DNA from: Polaromonas sp.
GTDB taxonomy: Bacteria; Pseudomonadota; Gammaproteobacteria; Burkholderiales; Burkholderiaceae_C
Reading direction: 5' to 3'
NCBI GenBank assembly: GCA_013298815.1
Contig: JAAFJF010000016.1
Span: 1-56,841, forward strand
Length of the DNA: 56,841 nt
Every line of letters starts with the position of its first letter. Positions within the stretch are counted from its first letter, which is position 1. Below the pieces are notes generated by a model. It had not been told where the DNA came from. It searched no databases and was given only the letters and a program-made list of their open reading frames with translations. This document shows, in pieces, positions 39,140-48,902 of the stretch. A program made the position numbers and the translations under genes.

Positions 39140-41998
39140 TTATCCAGTATTCCGCAACCCTGCCGCAATCCCATTGATGGAAATATGAATCCCGCGCTGT
39201 ACCCGCTCGTCTGACTGACCAGCGCGGTAGCGACGCACCAGTTCGACCTGCAGGTGATGCAGCGGGTCGATGTAGGGGAAGCGGTGGCGGATGGAGCGTT
39301 GTAGGGCGGCGTTGTTGGTCAGGCGCTGTTTGTCACCAGTGATGAGCTGTAGCGCTGTTACTGTCAAATGCCACTCGGTTTCAATGCGGTTGAAAATCCT
39401 CTTGCGCAAGGCGGCATCGGTGACCAGTTCGGCATAACGCGATGCCAAAGCCAAATCGCTCTTCGCCAAAACCATGTCTATATTGCTCAGCAGGGTGCGG
39501 AAAAACGGCCAGTCTTTGACCATTTTTTGCAGCAAAGCGAGTTGTTTTTTAGATTCTGCGGGCGATTGCTTTCCGTTCGTGCTTTCATGCAAAAACGCAT
39601 GAACCGCAGAACCAAAGCCGTACCAACCTGGCAAGGTTAATCGGCATTGCCCCCAGCTGAAACCCCAAGGAATAGCCCGCAAATCTTCGATTTTTTGCGA
39701 TGGTTTGCGTGAAGCTGGGCGTGAACCTAGGTTCAGTTCGGCAATCTCGCGTAATGGGGTAGATTGAAAAAAGTAGTCCGTAAAACCAGGTGTTTCATAG
39801 ACCAAATCGCGGTAAGCCGCCATGCTGGCTAGCGACAAGCTCGATGCTGTTTCTAAAAACTTGGCACTTGCGGACTTTGTGGGCTGTAGCAAGGTGGCTT
39901 CTAGGGTGGCCGCCACCAAGGTTTCCAAATTTCGGCGGCCAATTTCAGGATTGGCGTATTTGGAGCCAATCACCTCGCCTTGCTCGGTCAGACGGATCTG
40001 GCCACGCACCGTGCCCGGCGGTTGCGCCAAAATGGCTTGGTAGCTGGGACCACCACCACGCCCCACCGTGCCGCCACGGCCGTGAAACATGCGCAGGGTG
40101 ATGCCATGCGAGGCAGCGAGCTCGTCAAACAGTTCGACTAGGGCAATCTCAGCACGGTACAGTTCCCAATTACTGGTGAAAATACCGCCATCTTTGTTGC
40201 TGTCAGAGTAGCCCAGCATGATGTCTTGCTCGCCACCGCTGCGTTGCACTTGCTGCACCATACCGGTCAACGCATAAAACTCGCGCATGATGGGGGCGGC
40301 GTTGCGCAGGTCTTCTATAGTTTCAAAAAGTGGTACGACGATCAAATCATGGCTGGCTTGTTTGTCCAACGTACCTCGCATCAAACCGACTTCTTTTTGC
40401 AGCAACAAAACTTCCAATAAATCGCTGACGGTTTCTGTGTGGCTGATGATGTAGTGGCGAATGGCGTGGTGGCCATAGCGCTGGCGCATGGCTTTGGCGG
40501 CTTCAAAAATAGCCAATTCACCCGTTGTGTGTTCAGAATACGTGGTATCCAACACACGCAATGGCCGTGCATCGCTGAGTAATTTGACCAGCAGGCTGCG
40601 TTTCGCTTGTTCGTCCAAACTTGAATAATTGGCCTCTAAACGCGCTACGGCCAGCAACTCTGCCACCACTTCTTCATGCTTGTCCGAGCTTTGGCGCAAA
40701 TCTACCGTGGCCAAATGAAAGCCAAAGACTTCCACAGCGCGAATCAAAGGGTGCAGGCGCTGGCTCACCACTGCCGCACCGTGGTTGTCTTGCAGTGAAG
40801 TTTGAATTGTGCGCAAGTCGGCTAAAAAATCTTCCGCCTGCTTGTAAGGGTTTTGCGGTGCCACGGCATGGCGTGCTGCATCGCCGCCCGTCATGTCTTT
40901 TAAGTTCGCTGCCAAACGGGCGTAGATGCCGGTTAGTGCACGGCGATAAGGCTCGTCTTTGCGGTGTTCGTTGGTGTCTGGCGATTGCTCTGCCAAGGCT
41001 TTCATGGGCTCTGACAGAGGCACCAAAATCGACGACATCGACAATTCAGAACCTAAAAAATGTACTTCGGTCAAATAAAACCGCAGCACCATTTCGGCCT
41101 GGCGGCGCAGGGCGTATTGCAGGGTTTGAGCGCTGACATTGGGGTTACCATCGCGGTCGCCGCCAATCCATTGGCCCATGCGCAAAAAGCTGTGTACGGG
41201 TTGGTTGCCTAGGGATTGCTCAAGTTCTGCATACAGCTTGGGAATTTCACGCAAAAAGGTGGATTCGTAGTAGCTCAGCGAGTTTTCAATCTCATCCAGC
41301 ACTGTGAGCTTGGAGTAGCGCAGCAAACGCGTTTGCCACAGCTGCATCACGCGAGCGCGGAGTTGCAACTCGTTAGCGCTCAGTTCTTTAGGCGTTAAGG
41401 CATCCTTGCCCGTACCATTCGCCAAACTGCGCATTTTGATGTCATCACGCGCGGTGAGGAGCTGGGCAATATCGCGCTCGGCATCCAAAATGCTTTTGCG
41501 CTGTACTTCGGTGGGATGTGCTGTCAACACAGGGGAAACGTGGCTTTTGGCCAAGGTTTGTGAGATGGTTTTTGGGGTGATACCTGCCCAGCGCAGACGC
41601 GCCAAAGCCACTTCAATGCTGCCTTCTTGTGTGTCACCGGCGCGTTCGTGCACTGACCGGCGACGAATATGGTGCCTGTCTTCCGCCAAATTGGCCAAAT
41701 GGCTGAAATAGGTGAAGGCACGAATCACGCTCACTGTTTGGTCGCCAGTCAGGCCTTTGAGCAGCTTTTTGAGCGCTTTGTCGGCGGTGTGGTCCTCGTC
41801 CCGCCTGAAAGCGACGGATAAGGTGCGGATTTGCTCGATCAAATCAAACGCGGCTGCGCCTTCTTGCTCCCGAATCACATCGCCTAAAATTCTTCCTAGC
41901 AACCGAATATCTTCCACTAGCGGGCGCTCATTCAGCTTTTGCTTGGAAAGCGGCTGTGTTTTGGGGGATTCAGATGGTTTAAGGGTTTGTGTTTTCAT
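39140..41998 (-). CDS. ppc: Phosphoenolpyruvate carboxylase
   Basis: The start at 41998 (MKTQTLK) gives 952 residues; an upstream frame adds eight unlikely residues. It carboxylates PEP to oxaloacetate to refill the TCA cycle. Conserved motifs: [12 protein letters not shown] (catalytic His), [36 protein letters not shown], and the C-terminal QVELVRRYR...[10 protein letters not shown] whose last residues contact the allosteric site. It is divergent from hemC, 91 bases apart. Confidence 0.96.
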   Translation of the reverse strand: MKTQTLKPSESPKTQPLSKQKLNERPLVEDIRLLGRILGDVIREQEGAAAFDLIEQIRTLSVAFRRDEDHTADKALKKLLKGLTGDQTVSVIRAFTYFSHLANLAEDRHHIRRRSVHERAGDTQEGSIEVALARLRWAGITPKTISQTLAKSHVSPVLTAHPTEVQRKSILDAERDIAQLLTARDDIKMRSLANGTGKDALTPKELSANELQLRARVMQLWQTRLLRYSKLTVLDEIENSLSYYESTFLREIPKLYAELEQSLGNQPVHSFLRMGQWIGGDRDGNPNVSAQTLQYALRRQAEMVLRFYLTEVHFLGSELSMSSILVPLSEPMKALAEQSPDTNEHRKDEPYRRALTGIYARLAANLKDMTGGDAARHAVAPQNPYKQAEDFLADLRTIQTSLQDNHGAAVVSQRLHPLIRAVEVFGFHLATVDLRQSSDKHEEVVAELLAVARLEANYSSLDEQAKRSLLVKLLSDARPLRVLDTTYSEHTTGELAIFEAAKAMRQRYGHHAIRHYIISHTETVSDLLEVLLLQKEVGLMRGTLDKQASHDLIVVPLFETIEDLRNAAPIMREFYALTGMVQQVQRSGGEQDIMLGYSDSNKDGGIFTSNWELYRAEIALVELFDELAASHGITLRMFHGRGGTVGRGGGPSYQAILAQPPGTVRGQIRLTEQGEVIGSKYANPEIGRRNLETLVAATLEATLLQPTKSASAKFLETASSLSLASMAAYRDLVYETPGFTDYFFQSTPLREIAELNLGSRPASRKPSQKIEDLRAIPWGFSWGQCRLTLPGWYGFGSAVHAFLHESTNGKQSPAESKKQLALLQKMVKDWPFFRTLLSNIDMVLAKSDLALASRYAELVTDAALRKRIFNRIETEWHLTVTALQLITGDKQRLTNNAALQRSIRHRFPYIDPLHHLQVELVRRYRAGQSDERVQRGIHISINGIAAGLRNTG

Positions 41999-42089
41999 GG
42001 TTGTCGTACATGCTAGCATCAAAACCAGGGTGTATTTATCTATAGATTACCAATGAGTTCCCAATATAGAAGCCAAATAAAAGTCAACC

Positions 42090-43055
42090 ATGCCAAATAC
42101 AAGTCAGCAACCGTTATTGAATATCACCATTGCCACCCGCGAAAGCCGCCTCGCCTTGTGGCAGGCCGAGCATGTCAAAGCATTGCTTGAAGCGCGTGGC
42201 CATAGCGTCAAACTGCTGGGCATGACGACGTTGGGCGACCAAATTTTGGACCGTTCCCTCAGTAAAGTGGGCGGCAAAGGCTTGTTCGTCAAAGAGCTGG
42301 AAACGGCCTTGGACGATGGCTCAGCCGACATTGCCGTGCATTCGCTCAAAGACGTGCCTATGGATTTGCCAGAAGGCTTCGTCTTGGCCTGCGTGATGGC
42401 GCGTGAAGACCCGCGCGATGCTTTTGTATCCAATAACTACGCCAACTTAGCCGCTTTGCCCTTGGGCGCAACGGTGGGCACATCCAGCCTGCGCCGTGTC
42501 GTGCTTCTCAAAGCGCTGCGACCCGATGTGACCATTGTCCCGTTGCGTGGCAATTTAGATACCCGCTTGCGCAAACTCGATGAAGGTCGGTTTGATGCCA
42601 TTATTTTGGCTGCTGCAGGCTTAAAACGCCTGGGTTTAGCACAGCGCATCCGTGCGGTGTTTGAGACGACAGAGATGCTGCCCGCTGCTGGCCAAGGCGC
42701 TTTGGGTATTGAAATCAAGGCTAATCGCACTGATTTGATCGCTGCATTAGCACCTTTGGCGCATTTGCCGACATGGATGGCTGTGTCTGCCGAGCGGGCG
42801 GTCAGCCGTGCCATGGGGGGGAGTTGTTCGATGCCTTTGGCGGCACATGCCGTGTGGGACGGGGTGCAATTGCGGCTGAATGCGGCTTGGGGCGAACCTG
42901 AGGAAGAGAAAACATCCGCAGCAGCTAACGAAACAAGCGATTTGGTCATAGCAAGCTTAAGCCATGCTGCGGACGATATTGACGCGGCTGCTGCGATGGG
43001 TGAGCAGGTCGCCGCAAAGCTTTTAGCCAGCGGTGCGCGTAAATACACAAAGTGA
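42090..43055 (+). CDS. hemC: Porphobilinogen deaminase (hydroxymethylbilane synthase)
   Basis: A 321-residue enzyme assembling four porphobilinogens into hydroxymethylbilane. [19 protein letters not shown] at the start, [49 protein letters not shown] and [21 protein letters not shown] with the cofactor-binding cysteine. It heads the hemC-hemD-hemX-hemY cluster and overlaps or abuts hemD. Confidence 0.96.
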   Translation: MPNTSQQPLLNITIATRESRLALWQAEHVKALLEARGHSVKLLGMTTLGDQILDRSLSKVGGKGLFVKELETALDDGSADIAVHSLKDVPMDLPEGFVLACVMAREDPRDAFVSNNYANLAALPLGATVGTSSLRRVVLLKALRPDVTIVPLRGNLDTRLRKLDEGRFDAIILAAAGLKRLGLAQRIRAVFETTEMLPAAGQGALGIEIKANRTDLIAALAPLAHLPTWMAVSAERAVSRAMGGSCSMPLAAHAVWDGVQLRLNAAWGEPEEEKTSAAANETSDLVIASLSHAADDIDAAAAMGEQVAAKLLASGARKYTK

Positions 43056-43062
43056 ACAGAAA

Positions 43063-43914
43063 GTGAGAGTCATAGTCACCCGCCCGCGCCTTGAGGCTGA
43101 TGCTTGGGTCAAGCAGTTGCAAGCTTTGCAGGTTGATGCGGTCGCGCTGCCGTTGATTCGCATAGGCGCTGTGGCGGATAACGGTGATTTGGCGAAAGCC
43201 TGGGAAAATTTGCCCCAATACCGAGCGATCATGTTTGTCAGCAGCAACGCGGTACGCTATTTTTACCTCTCAAATATGCCTCTAGCCAGCGAATTTGTTG
43301 CCTATACAGCTATTAAAAGCATAGTAAGCTTACAAGAAAAAACAACTAAACCCAGAATGTGGGCGACGGGCCCGGGTACGCGGGAGGCTTTGCTGGCGCA
43401 GGCAGTACCCAATGATTTGATTGATTCGCCCGCTGCTGACGCCGGGCAGTTTGATTCGGAAGCGCTGTGGAGCCGTGTGCAACATCAAGTCAAACCGGGG
43501 GGCAAAGTGCTGATCGTTCGGGGGCGCTCGCAAGATTTGAAAGGTCCGGAGGGCGCTGAAAACGTGCAGATGAGCGGTCGCCCTTGGTTAGCCGACCAGC
43601 TGATGGCGGCTGGTGTGCAGGTGGATTTTGTGGTCAGCTATCAGCGCAGCGCGCCTGTGTTTAACGCGGCTGAGCTTGCGTGGACAACGCAGGCTGCGAC
43701 TGACAAATCTGTGTGGTTGCTCAGCAGCTCAGAAGCAGTGGCGAATTTAGTAGCAAATTTAAAGGTGATTTCAGGCTTGAGCTTGTCACAAGCCAGAGCC
43801 ATCGCCACCCACCCACGCATTGCCCAAGCGGCGCGAGAGGCCGGTTTTGGTGTTGTTTACGAGTCACGCCCTTTGCTGGCCGACGTGGTGGCTTCTATAG
43901 AATCTATGCCATGA
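43063..43914 (+). CDS. hemD: Uroporphyrinogen-III synthase
   Basis: I prefer the GTG at 43063, since HemD proteins begin MRVIVTRP; another GTG at 43033 would overlap hemC by 23 bases. About 283 residues in two alpha/beta halves, with FVSSNAVRYF, VLIVRGRSQDLKGPEG and LLSSSEAVANL marking conserved regions of this variable family. It closes the tetrapyrrole ring. Residues 73-90 (MPLASEFVAYTAIKSIVSL) come from a dispersed-repeat copy placed after FVSSNAVRYF. It overlaps hemX by ATGA. Confidence 0.9.
   Translation: MRVIVTRPRLEADAWVKQLQALQVDAVALPLIRIGAVADNGDLAKAWENLPQYRAIMFVSSNAVRYFYLSNMPLASEFVAYTAIKSIVSLQEKTTKPRMWATGPGTREALLAQAVPNDLIDSPAADAGQFDSEALWSRVQHQVKPGGKVLIVRGRSQDLKGPEGAENVQMSGRPWLADQLMAAGVQVDFVVSYQRSAPVFNAAELAWTTQAATDKSVWLLSSSEAVANLVANLKVISGLSLSQARAIATHPRIAQAAREAGFGVVYESRPLLADVVASIESMP
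43282..43329 (-). repeat. Dispersed repeat, copy 12 (inside hemD)
   Basis: CTAGCCAGCGAATTTGTTGCC, then AGCTAT, six bases, GCATAGTAAGC in inverted orientation. It reads L-A-S-E-F-V-A-Y-T-A-I-K-S-I-V. The variable stop position is TAT. Confidence 0.92.
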
Positions 43915-45038
43915 GCGACATTTCTACACAAGAAACACCTAGCAGCCCAGAGGTTCTGCCGACCGCAAACCCAATTGAAGTTGCAAATACGGGCAACAAT
44001 GATGGCTTTTCTAAGTTTTTCACTATATTTATGATAGCTGCTCTGGCAGTATCTATGCTGGCTAGCTTCTATTTATGGCGTAAATTGACGAATATGCAGG
44101 AGCATCTGGCCAGACAAAGCGCTGATGCGACGAATCAAAGCGTTGAAGCGCGAAGTTTGGCGAAAAACGCACAAGATTTGGCGCGCGAAGCGTCAGCAAG
44201 ATCGTCTTTGAACGAAACGCGGTTGAGTGAAGTAGCCCTGCAGCGTAGCCAACTCGACGAATTGATGCAAAGTTTGTCTCGTTCACGCGATGAAAATTTG
44301 GTGGTTGATGTGGAGTCTGCCTTGCGTCTAGCGCAGCAGCAAGCGCAGTTAACAGGCAGTGTCGAGCCACTTTTGGCGGCTTTGAAAACAGCAGACCAGC
44401 GCTTAGCTCGTGCTGCACAACCCCGTTTGAATTCAGTACGCAGAGCCTTAGCCAGTGACACAGACAAAATCAAGGCCGCTGCGGTGACAGATATTCCTAG
44501 TTTGCTCGTTAAATTAGACGAAATCAGCCGTCTGGTGGAGGATTTGCCAGTGTTGAACACGGTGACGGCAACAGCTAGGGTTGATAAGCAACAAGTTCCA
44601 TTCAAAGTATCTGGTACTAAATCAGCTGCAAATACCTCTGTACACCAAGATGCCGACTGGCAAAGCGGTCTGCAAAACTTCATGCATAGTAATTGGCAAA
44701 TCGTGCGTGCTGAGCTTGCAAAATTGGTGCGTGTCAGCCGTATAGAAAACCCAGATGCCGTGCTGCTGTCGCCTGAGCAAACATACTTTTTGCGTGAAAA
44801 CCTGAAGCTCAAAACGCTCAATGCAAGGCTGGGCTTGTTGGGGCGGCAAATTCAGTCTGCTAAATCTGACTTGGCTTCGGTTGCAGAAGATGTTCGCAAA
44901 TACAGCGACCCCACATCCAAGCAAGCGCAGCTGTTGCAAGCTTCATTATCGCAAGTGCAGACGCAACTGGGCAACGCTAGCATTCCCGGGCTTGATGCAT
45001 CTTTAGCTGCGTTAACGTTGGCAGCGGCGGGTAAATAA
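43911..45038 (+). CDS. hemX: HemX-like protein (uroporphyrinogen-III C-methyltransferase-like family)
   Basis: The ATG at 43911 overlaps the hemD stop (ATGA) and gives 375 residues. An N-terminal acidic segment is followed by one membrane helix (about 37-55, FTIFMIAALAVSMLASFYLW), a long coiled-coil region rich in Ala, Gln, Arg and Ser, and an alpha-helical C-terminal domain. HemX proteins sit with hemCD in proteobacteria, have no proven enzymatic role and may scaffold heme enzymes. The membrane helix is encoded by a dispersed-repeat copy. The upstream open frame from 43713 is an artefact over hemD. Confidence 0.87.
   Translation: MSDISTQETPSSPEVLPTANPIEVANTGNNDGFSKFFTIFMIAALAVSMLASFYLWRKLTNMQEHLARQSADATNQSVEARSLAKNAQDLAREASARSSLNETRLSEVALQRSQLDELMQSLSRSRDENLVVDVESALRLAQQQAQLTGSVEPLLAALKTADQRLARAAQPRLNSVRRALASDTDKIKAAAVTDIPSLLVKLDEISRLVEDLPVLNTVTATARVDKQQVPFKVSGTKSAANTSVHQDADWQSGLQNFMHSNWQIVRAELAKLVRVSRIENPDAVLLSPEQTYFLRENLKLKTLNARLGLLGRQIQSAKSDLASVAEDVRKYSDPTSKQAQLLQASLSQVQTQLGNASIPGLDASLAALTLAAAGK
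44019..44066 (+). repeat. Dispersed repeat, copy 13 (encodes HemX membrane helix)
   Basis: CACTAT, ATTTATG, ATAGCTGCTCTGGCAGT, then ATCTATGCTGGCTAGC in sense orientation. It reads F-T-I-F-M-I-A-A-L-A-V-S-M-L-A-S. The sense-frame TAG of the intergenic copy is CTG here. Confidence 0.88.
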
Positions 45039-46324
45039 TGCGCGCCGCTTTGTGGTTTTTAGTTTTGTTTGGTATCGCCGTGGCTGTGGCCGTGTTTGCG
45101 GGTAACAACGATGCAACGGTAACGCTGTATTGGGTGCCATACCGTGTTGACTTGTCGCTGAACTTTGTGATTCTCGCCCTGGTTTTTAGCTTTGCGCTTG
45201 TTTATGCTGCTATACGGACAGCTGCGCTTTTGTTTGCTTTGCCAGAGCAAGCGCAACGCTGGCGAGCTTTGCAAAAAGAGCGCGCTATCAATGCCGAGCT
45301 GTTCAACGCACAGTCGCATTTTTTAGCGGGTAGGTATATTCGGTCGCGTAAATCGGCTTTGTCAGCTTTGAGCTTGGATAAATCCAGAGAGCATTCACAT
45401 CCTAAAGCAACTGATTTGGTGGGTAACGAGCCGCAACTACGCGCCTTGGCGCACGTCATGGCGGCACAAAGCGCGCATGCTTTGCAAGACAAGGCTGCGC
45501 GAGACGCACATTTGAAGCAAGCGTTAGAAAATCAAAGCCAACGCGCTTCCTTAGATACACGTGAAGGCACGCAGTTGCTGGCTGCTAGTTGGGCATTGGA
45601 CGACCGCGATGCATCAACTGCTCTGAAGTGGTTAGCCCAATTGCCCAGTGGCGCAGCGCGGCGTACTTTGGCGCTTCGGCTCAAGCTAAAAGCAGCTCAG
45701 CTGGGGAATTCAAGTTCTGAAGCACTTGAGACAACTCGTTTACTTGCTAAGCACCATGCGTTTTCAAAAGATGTCGCACCTAGTTTGATCAAAAGTTTGG
45801 TATTGAAACGAATGGATGATGCGCGAGACGCTGCGCAAATTCAGGCTACTTGGCGCGCGCTAGATGCCAGCGATCGCTTACAACCAGACCTTGCTATTCA
45901 TGCAGCTTCTAAGCTGAATGTGATGGGCGGTCAGTTACAACAGGTGACTGATTGGTTGCTACCGGCATGGACGGCATTAGTAGGCTCTGAGATCGGCCTT
46001 AGCGCCATTGACAGCGCACGTTGTGCCGAACTCATAAAAACGCTAGAGGCCATTTTGGCGGCTCAGGATATGGCTTGGTTAGCAAGAATTGAACAAGCAC
46101 AACTAGCGAATCCAAGAGATGCGCGTTTGCAGTACTTAGCGGGTATCGCCTGCAAGTCACACCAACTGTGGGGCAAAGCGCAGCAGCAATTGTCGCAAGC
46201 TGCGCCACAATTAAAAGATACCAACCTAAAGCGTCGCGCTTGGTGCGCTTTGGCGGAATTAGCCGAGCAGCGGGGTGATGCTGTCGCAGCTGGCAGTGCA
46301 TGGAAAAACGCCGCACAGATCTAA
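45038..46324 (+). CDS. hemY: HemY-like membrane protein
   Basis: A 428-residue protein with two N-terminal membrane helices (about 4-22 and 42-64), the HemY N-terminal motif LFAGNNDATVTLYWVPYRVDLSLN near residue 22, and a long helical repeat (TPR-like) region facing the periplasm. This proteobacterial HemY is unrelated to the protoporphyrinogen oxidase of the same name. It overlaps hemX by one base (TAATG) and comEC by 25 bases. Confidence 0.88.
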   Translation: MRAALWFLVLFGIAVAVAVFAGNNDATVTLYWVPYRVDLSLNFVILALVFSFALVYAAIRTAALLFALPEQAQRWRALQKERAINAELFNAQSHFLAGRYIRSRKSALSALSLDKSREHSHPKATDLVGNEPQLRALAHVMAAQSAHALQDKAARDAHLKQALENQSQRASLDTREGTQLLAASWALDDRDASTALKWLAQLPSGAARRTLALRLKLKAAQLGNSSSEALETTRLLAKHHAFSKDVAPSLIKSLVLKRMDDARDAAQIQATWRALDASDRLQPDLAIHAASKLNVMGGQLQQVTDWLLPAWTALVGSEIGLSAIDSARCAELIKTLEAILAAQDMAWLARIEQAQLANPRDARLQYLAGIACKSHQLWGKAQQQLSQAAPQLKDTNLKRRAWCALAELAEQRGDAVAAGSAWKNAAQI

Positions 46325-48843
46325 CACGGTATAAGTTATTTTCGACCCTGTTGGCATGGGTTGTTGGTACATGGGCGCAGTTATTACAAGCATCTCTGAA
46401 CCATAATTTTATATATTCATCATATTTAATTGTATCCTGCGGATTTGTTGTTTTTTTAGCTATCAATAGAGTAGCAAAAAAGCCACCTTTTGCTCATGTT
46501 AATTTGCAAACTTGGCTGCATGTTTGTTTATTTATAGCCATCGGTTGTGCCGCATTTGGTTTGACAGGTTTGCGCGCCGTTGCTTATGCTTCGCATCATT
46601 TGCAAGAAGCTTACGAAGGGCAGGATATTGAGGTCGTTGGTGTTGTGTCTGCCATGCCTCAAGTCAATGACATGGGAACGCGGTTTCAGTTGAATGTAGA
46701 ACATGCGAAATTGCTTACAAACTTTGAGAAAATTCAAAGTAAACAAGTTATTACTTTACCTTCCAAAATTTCGCTGAGTTGGTATGGAGGCGTTTTTGGT
46801 AAAACAGAAACGGCAGGTGACATGGTAGCGCTTCAGCGTAAGCCAATGCCCCTACTTCCTGGTGAACGTTGGCAAATGACGGTGCGGCTTAAATCACCTC
46901 ATGGCAACCTCAATCCTGGTGGCTTTGATTTTGAACTCTGGTTATGGGAGCAGGGCATTCAGGCGACTGGCTATGTGCGCACAAGTGTCAACGATTCTGC
47001 GCCAATGCGTTTGGAGCAAACTTGGTATCACCCCGTCGAACAATTGCGCTACCAAGTTCGTGACGCGATTTTTACGCGGATGGCATCTTCTGATTCTTTT
47101 AAACACTCTAGCGAGGCGGGAATCGTTGCCGCTTTGGTAACGGGCGACCAGCAATCGATTGACCGTGCGGATTGGGATATTTTTAGAGCAACAGGGGTCG
47201 CACATTTGATGAGCATTTCTGGACTGCACATTACGATGTTTGCTTGGGGTGCTGTAATGGTGGTGGGAGCGTTGTACAGGCGTTCAGCGCAGTTGTGTTT
47301 GGCTTATCCAGCTACCAACGCTGCTTTGCTAGGAGGCTTGATGTTAGCCGCTGCATATGCCGTATTCAGTGGTTGGGGTGTACCGTCGCAACGTACCATT
47401 TTGATGCTGGCAACGGTGACTGTGCTCAGACTGCTAAGCAAACGTTGGCCTTGGCCAACAGTGTGGATGTTGGCATGCGCCGTTGTGGTTACTGCCGATC
47501 CTTGGGCACTTTTGCAAGCGGGATTTTGGTTGAGTTTTGTGGCTGTAGGGGTGCTATTTGCTACGGAGCTTTCAGCTGGTAACTCGCGGCTTTCTGGTCG
47601 CGAGCAATCTGATGCTATTCCGTTAGTGAAACCAAGTTTATTTACAATATTCAAGACGAAACTATGGATGAGTGGTCGCGAGCAATTCATCATCACCTTG
47701 GTACTAGCACCCTTGACGCTTTTGTTGTTTGGTCAGGTTTCTGTTGTTGGACTTTTGGCGAATGGTTTGGCGATTCCATGGGTGACGCTGGTAGTGACGC
47801 CATTGGCGATGTTAGGAGCGCTATTTTCGCCCTTTTGGGATTTGGCTGGCCTCACGGTTCATGGTCTAAGCCGCTTTCTTGCATTGTTGGCTGCATTGCC
47901 ATTTGCTACTTTTTCTGTAGCTGTACCACACTTACTGCTGAGTGCTGCCGCCGTGTTAGGAGGTCTTATTTTGGTTCTGCCATGGCCTTGGCGATTACGG
48001 CTCCTTGGAATTCCCTTGTTGCTACCCGTTATTTTGTGGCAAGCACCGCGCCCAGTAGATGGGCAGTTTGAATTGATCGTGGCCGATATAGGTCAGGGTA
48101 ACGCTACCATCCTACGAACTGCAAACCACACACTTGTTTACGACGCAGGGCCGCGTTATTCTATTGACAGCGATGCGGGTCATAGAGTGCTGGTTCCGCT
48201 ATTACGATCGACGAATGAAAAGGTGGATGTTGTCATGCTCAGCCATCGCGATATTGATCATTCAGGCGGCATCAAATCAGTGCTGGACATGCATCCGAAT
48301 GCTAATTTCATCAGTTCGATTGAAAGTACGCACGAGTTGCAATCGCTTAGTCCTGTGCAGCGCTGTCTGGCAGGGCAAGCTTGGCAATGGGATGGTGTTG
48401 ATTTTGTCGTGCTTCACCCCTCCGCCTCAGATTATGACTCGCCACAAAAATCAAACGCCATGAGCTGTGTGCTGCGCATCAGTACGCCACAAGCCAGTGT
48501 CTTGTTGGCTGGTGATATCGAACTTGCCCAGGAGTCTAAGCTGGTAGCCGAACAAAAAACTCTAAACAGCAACGTTTTGCTAGCGCCACACCATGGCAGT
48601 AAAACTTCTTCCAGTCCTGCGTTTTTAGATGCTGTAAAACCGCAGCTAGCAGTTGTTCAAGCTGGCTACAGAAACCGTTTCGGTCATCCTGCCGCAAGTG
48701 TTGTGAAGCGCTATAACGAACGTCATATCATACTGATTGATACTGCGCATTGCGGAGCGTTGCAATGGTCTAGTTCCACTCCCAGAGAGACTCGTTGCCA
48801 GCGTGACATTGCCAAACGCTATTGGCATCATCAAGTCCCTTGA
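46300..48843 (+). CDS. comEC: DNA uptake channel protein ComEC/Rec2
   Basis: An 847-residue protein: N-terminal membrane and OB-like region, the Competence domain (about 225-500, with HLMSISGLHITMFAWG) made of many spans, and a C-terminal beta-lactamase-like domain (LSHRDIDHSGG near 650, LLAPHHGSKTSSS). It moves single-stranded DNA across the inner membrane; with comF it suggests natural competence. A 14-base direct repeat brackets a 26-codon segment near 47600. A degraded copy of the dispersed repeat may lie near residues 45-60. Translation overlaps the end of hemY. Confidence 0.92.
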   Translation: MEKRRTDLTRYKLFSTLLAWVVGTWAQLLQASLNHNFIYSSYLIVSCGFVVFLAINRVAKKPPFAHVNLQTWLHVCLFIAIGCAAFGLTGLRAVAYASHHLQEAYEGQDIEVVGVVSAMPQVNDMGTRFQLNVEHAKLLTNFEKIQSKQVITLPSKISLSWYGGVFGKTETAGDMVALQRKPMPLLPGERWQMTVRLKSPHGNLNPGGFDFELWLWEQGIQATGYVRTSVNDSAPMRLEQTWYHPVEQLRYQVRDAIFTRMASSDSFKHSSEAGIVAALVTGDQQSIDRADWDIFRATGVAHLMSISGLHITMFAWGAVMVVGALYRRSAQLCLAYPATNAALLGGLMLAAAYAVFSGWGVPSQRTILMLATVTVLRLLSKRWPWPTVWMLACAVVVTADPWALLQAGFWLSFVAVGVLFATELSAGNSRLSGREQSDAIPLVKPSLFTIFKTKLWMSGREQFIITLVLAPLTLLLFGQVSVVGLLANGLAIPWVTLVVTPLAMLGALFSPFWDLAGLTVHGLSRFLALLAALPFATFSVAVPHLLLSAAAVLGGLILVLPWPWRLRLLGIPLLLPVILWQAPRPVDGQFELIVADIGQGNATILRTANHTLVYDAGPRYSIDSDAGHRVLVPLLRSTNEKVDVVMLSHRDIDHSGGIKSVLDMHPNANFISSIESTHELQSLSPVQRCLAGQAWQWDGVDFVVLHPSASDYDSPQKSNAMSCVLRISTPQASVLLAGDIELAQESKLVAEQKTLNSNVLLAPHHGSKTSSSPAFLDAVKPQLAVVQAGYRNRFGHPAASVVKRYNERHIILIDTAHCGALQWSSSTPRETRCQRDIAKRYWHHQVP
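46435..46480 (-). repeat. Dispersed repeat, copy 14 (degraded, inside comEC)
   Basis: CCTGCGGATTTGTTGTTTTT, then AGCTAT, six bases, GTAGCAAA. Codon by codon it follows the hemD copy but with several changes; ComEC reads C-G-F-V-V-F-L-A-I-N-R-V-A. Possibly chance in a membrane segment. Confidence 0.45.
47595..47686 (+). repeat. 14-bp direct repeat bracketing a 26-codon segment in comEC
   Basis: TGGTCGCGAGCAAT occurs at 47595-47608 and 47673-47686, a distance of 78 bases, which keeps the frame; the protein shows SGREQ twice. This may be a small in-frame duplication or insertion in a cytosolic loop. Confidence 0.7.
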
Positions 48844-48902
48844 AATAAACCTCATGTATTTACCCGTTTATTTCCCCTACCTAATACCCGTTTACTTCTC
48901 CA

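Noticed and set aside
43713-43910. Upstream extension of the hemX frame by 66 codons
   Set aside because: It lies within hemD in another frame; the ATG at 43911 overlaps the hemD stop and gives the normal HemX N-terminus.
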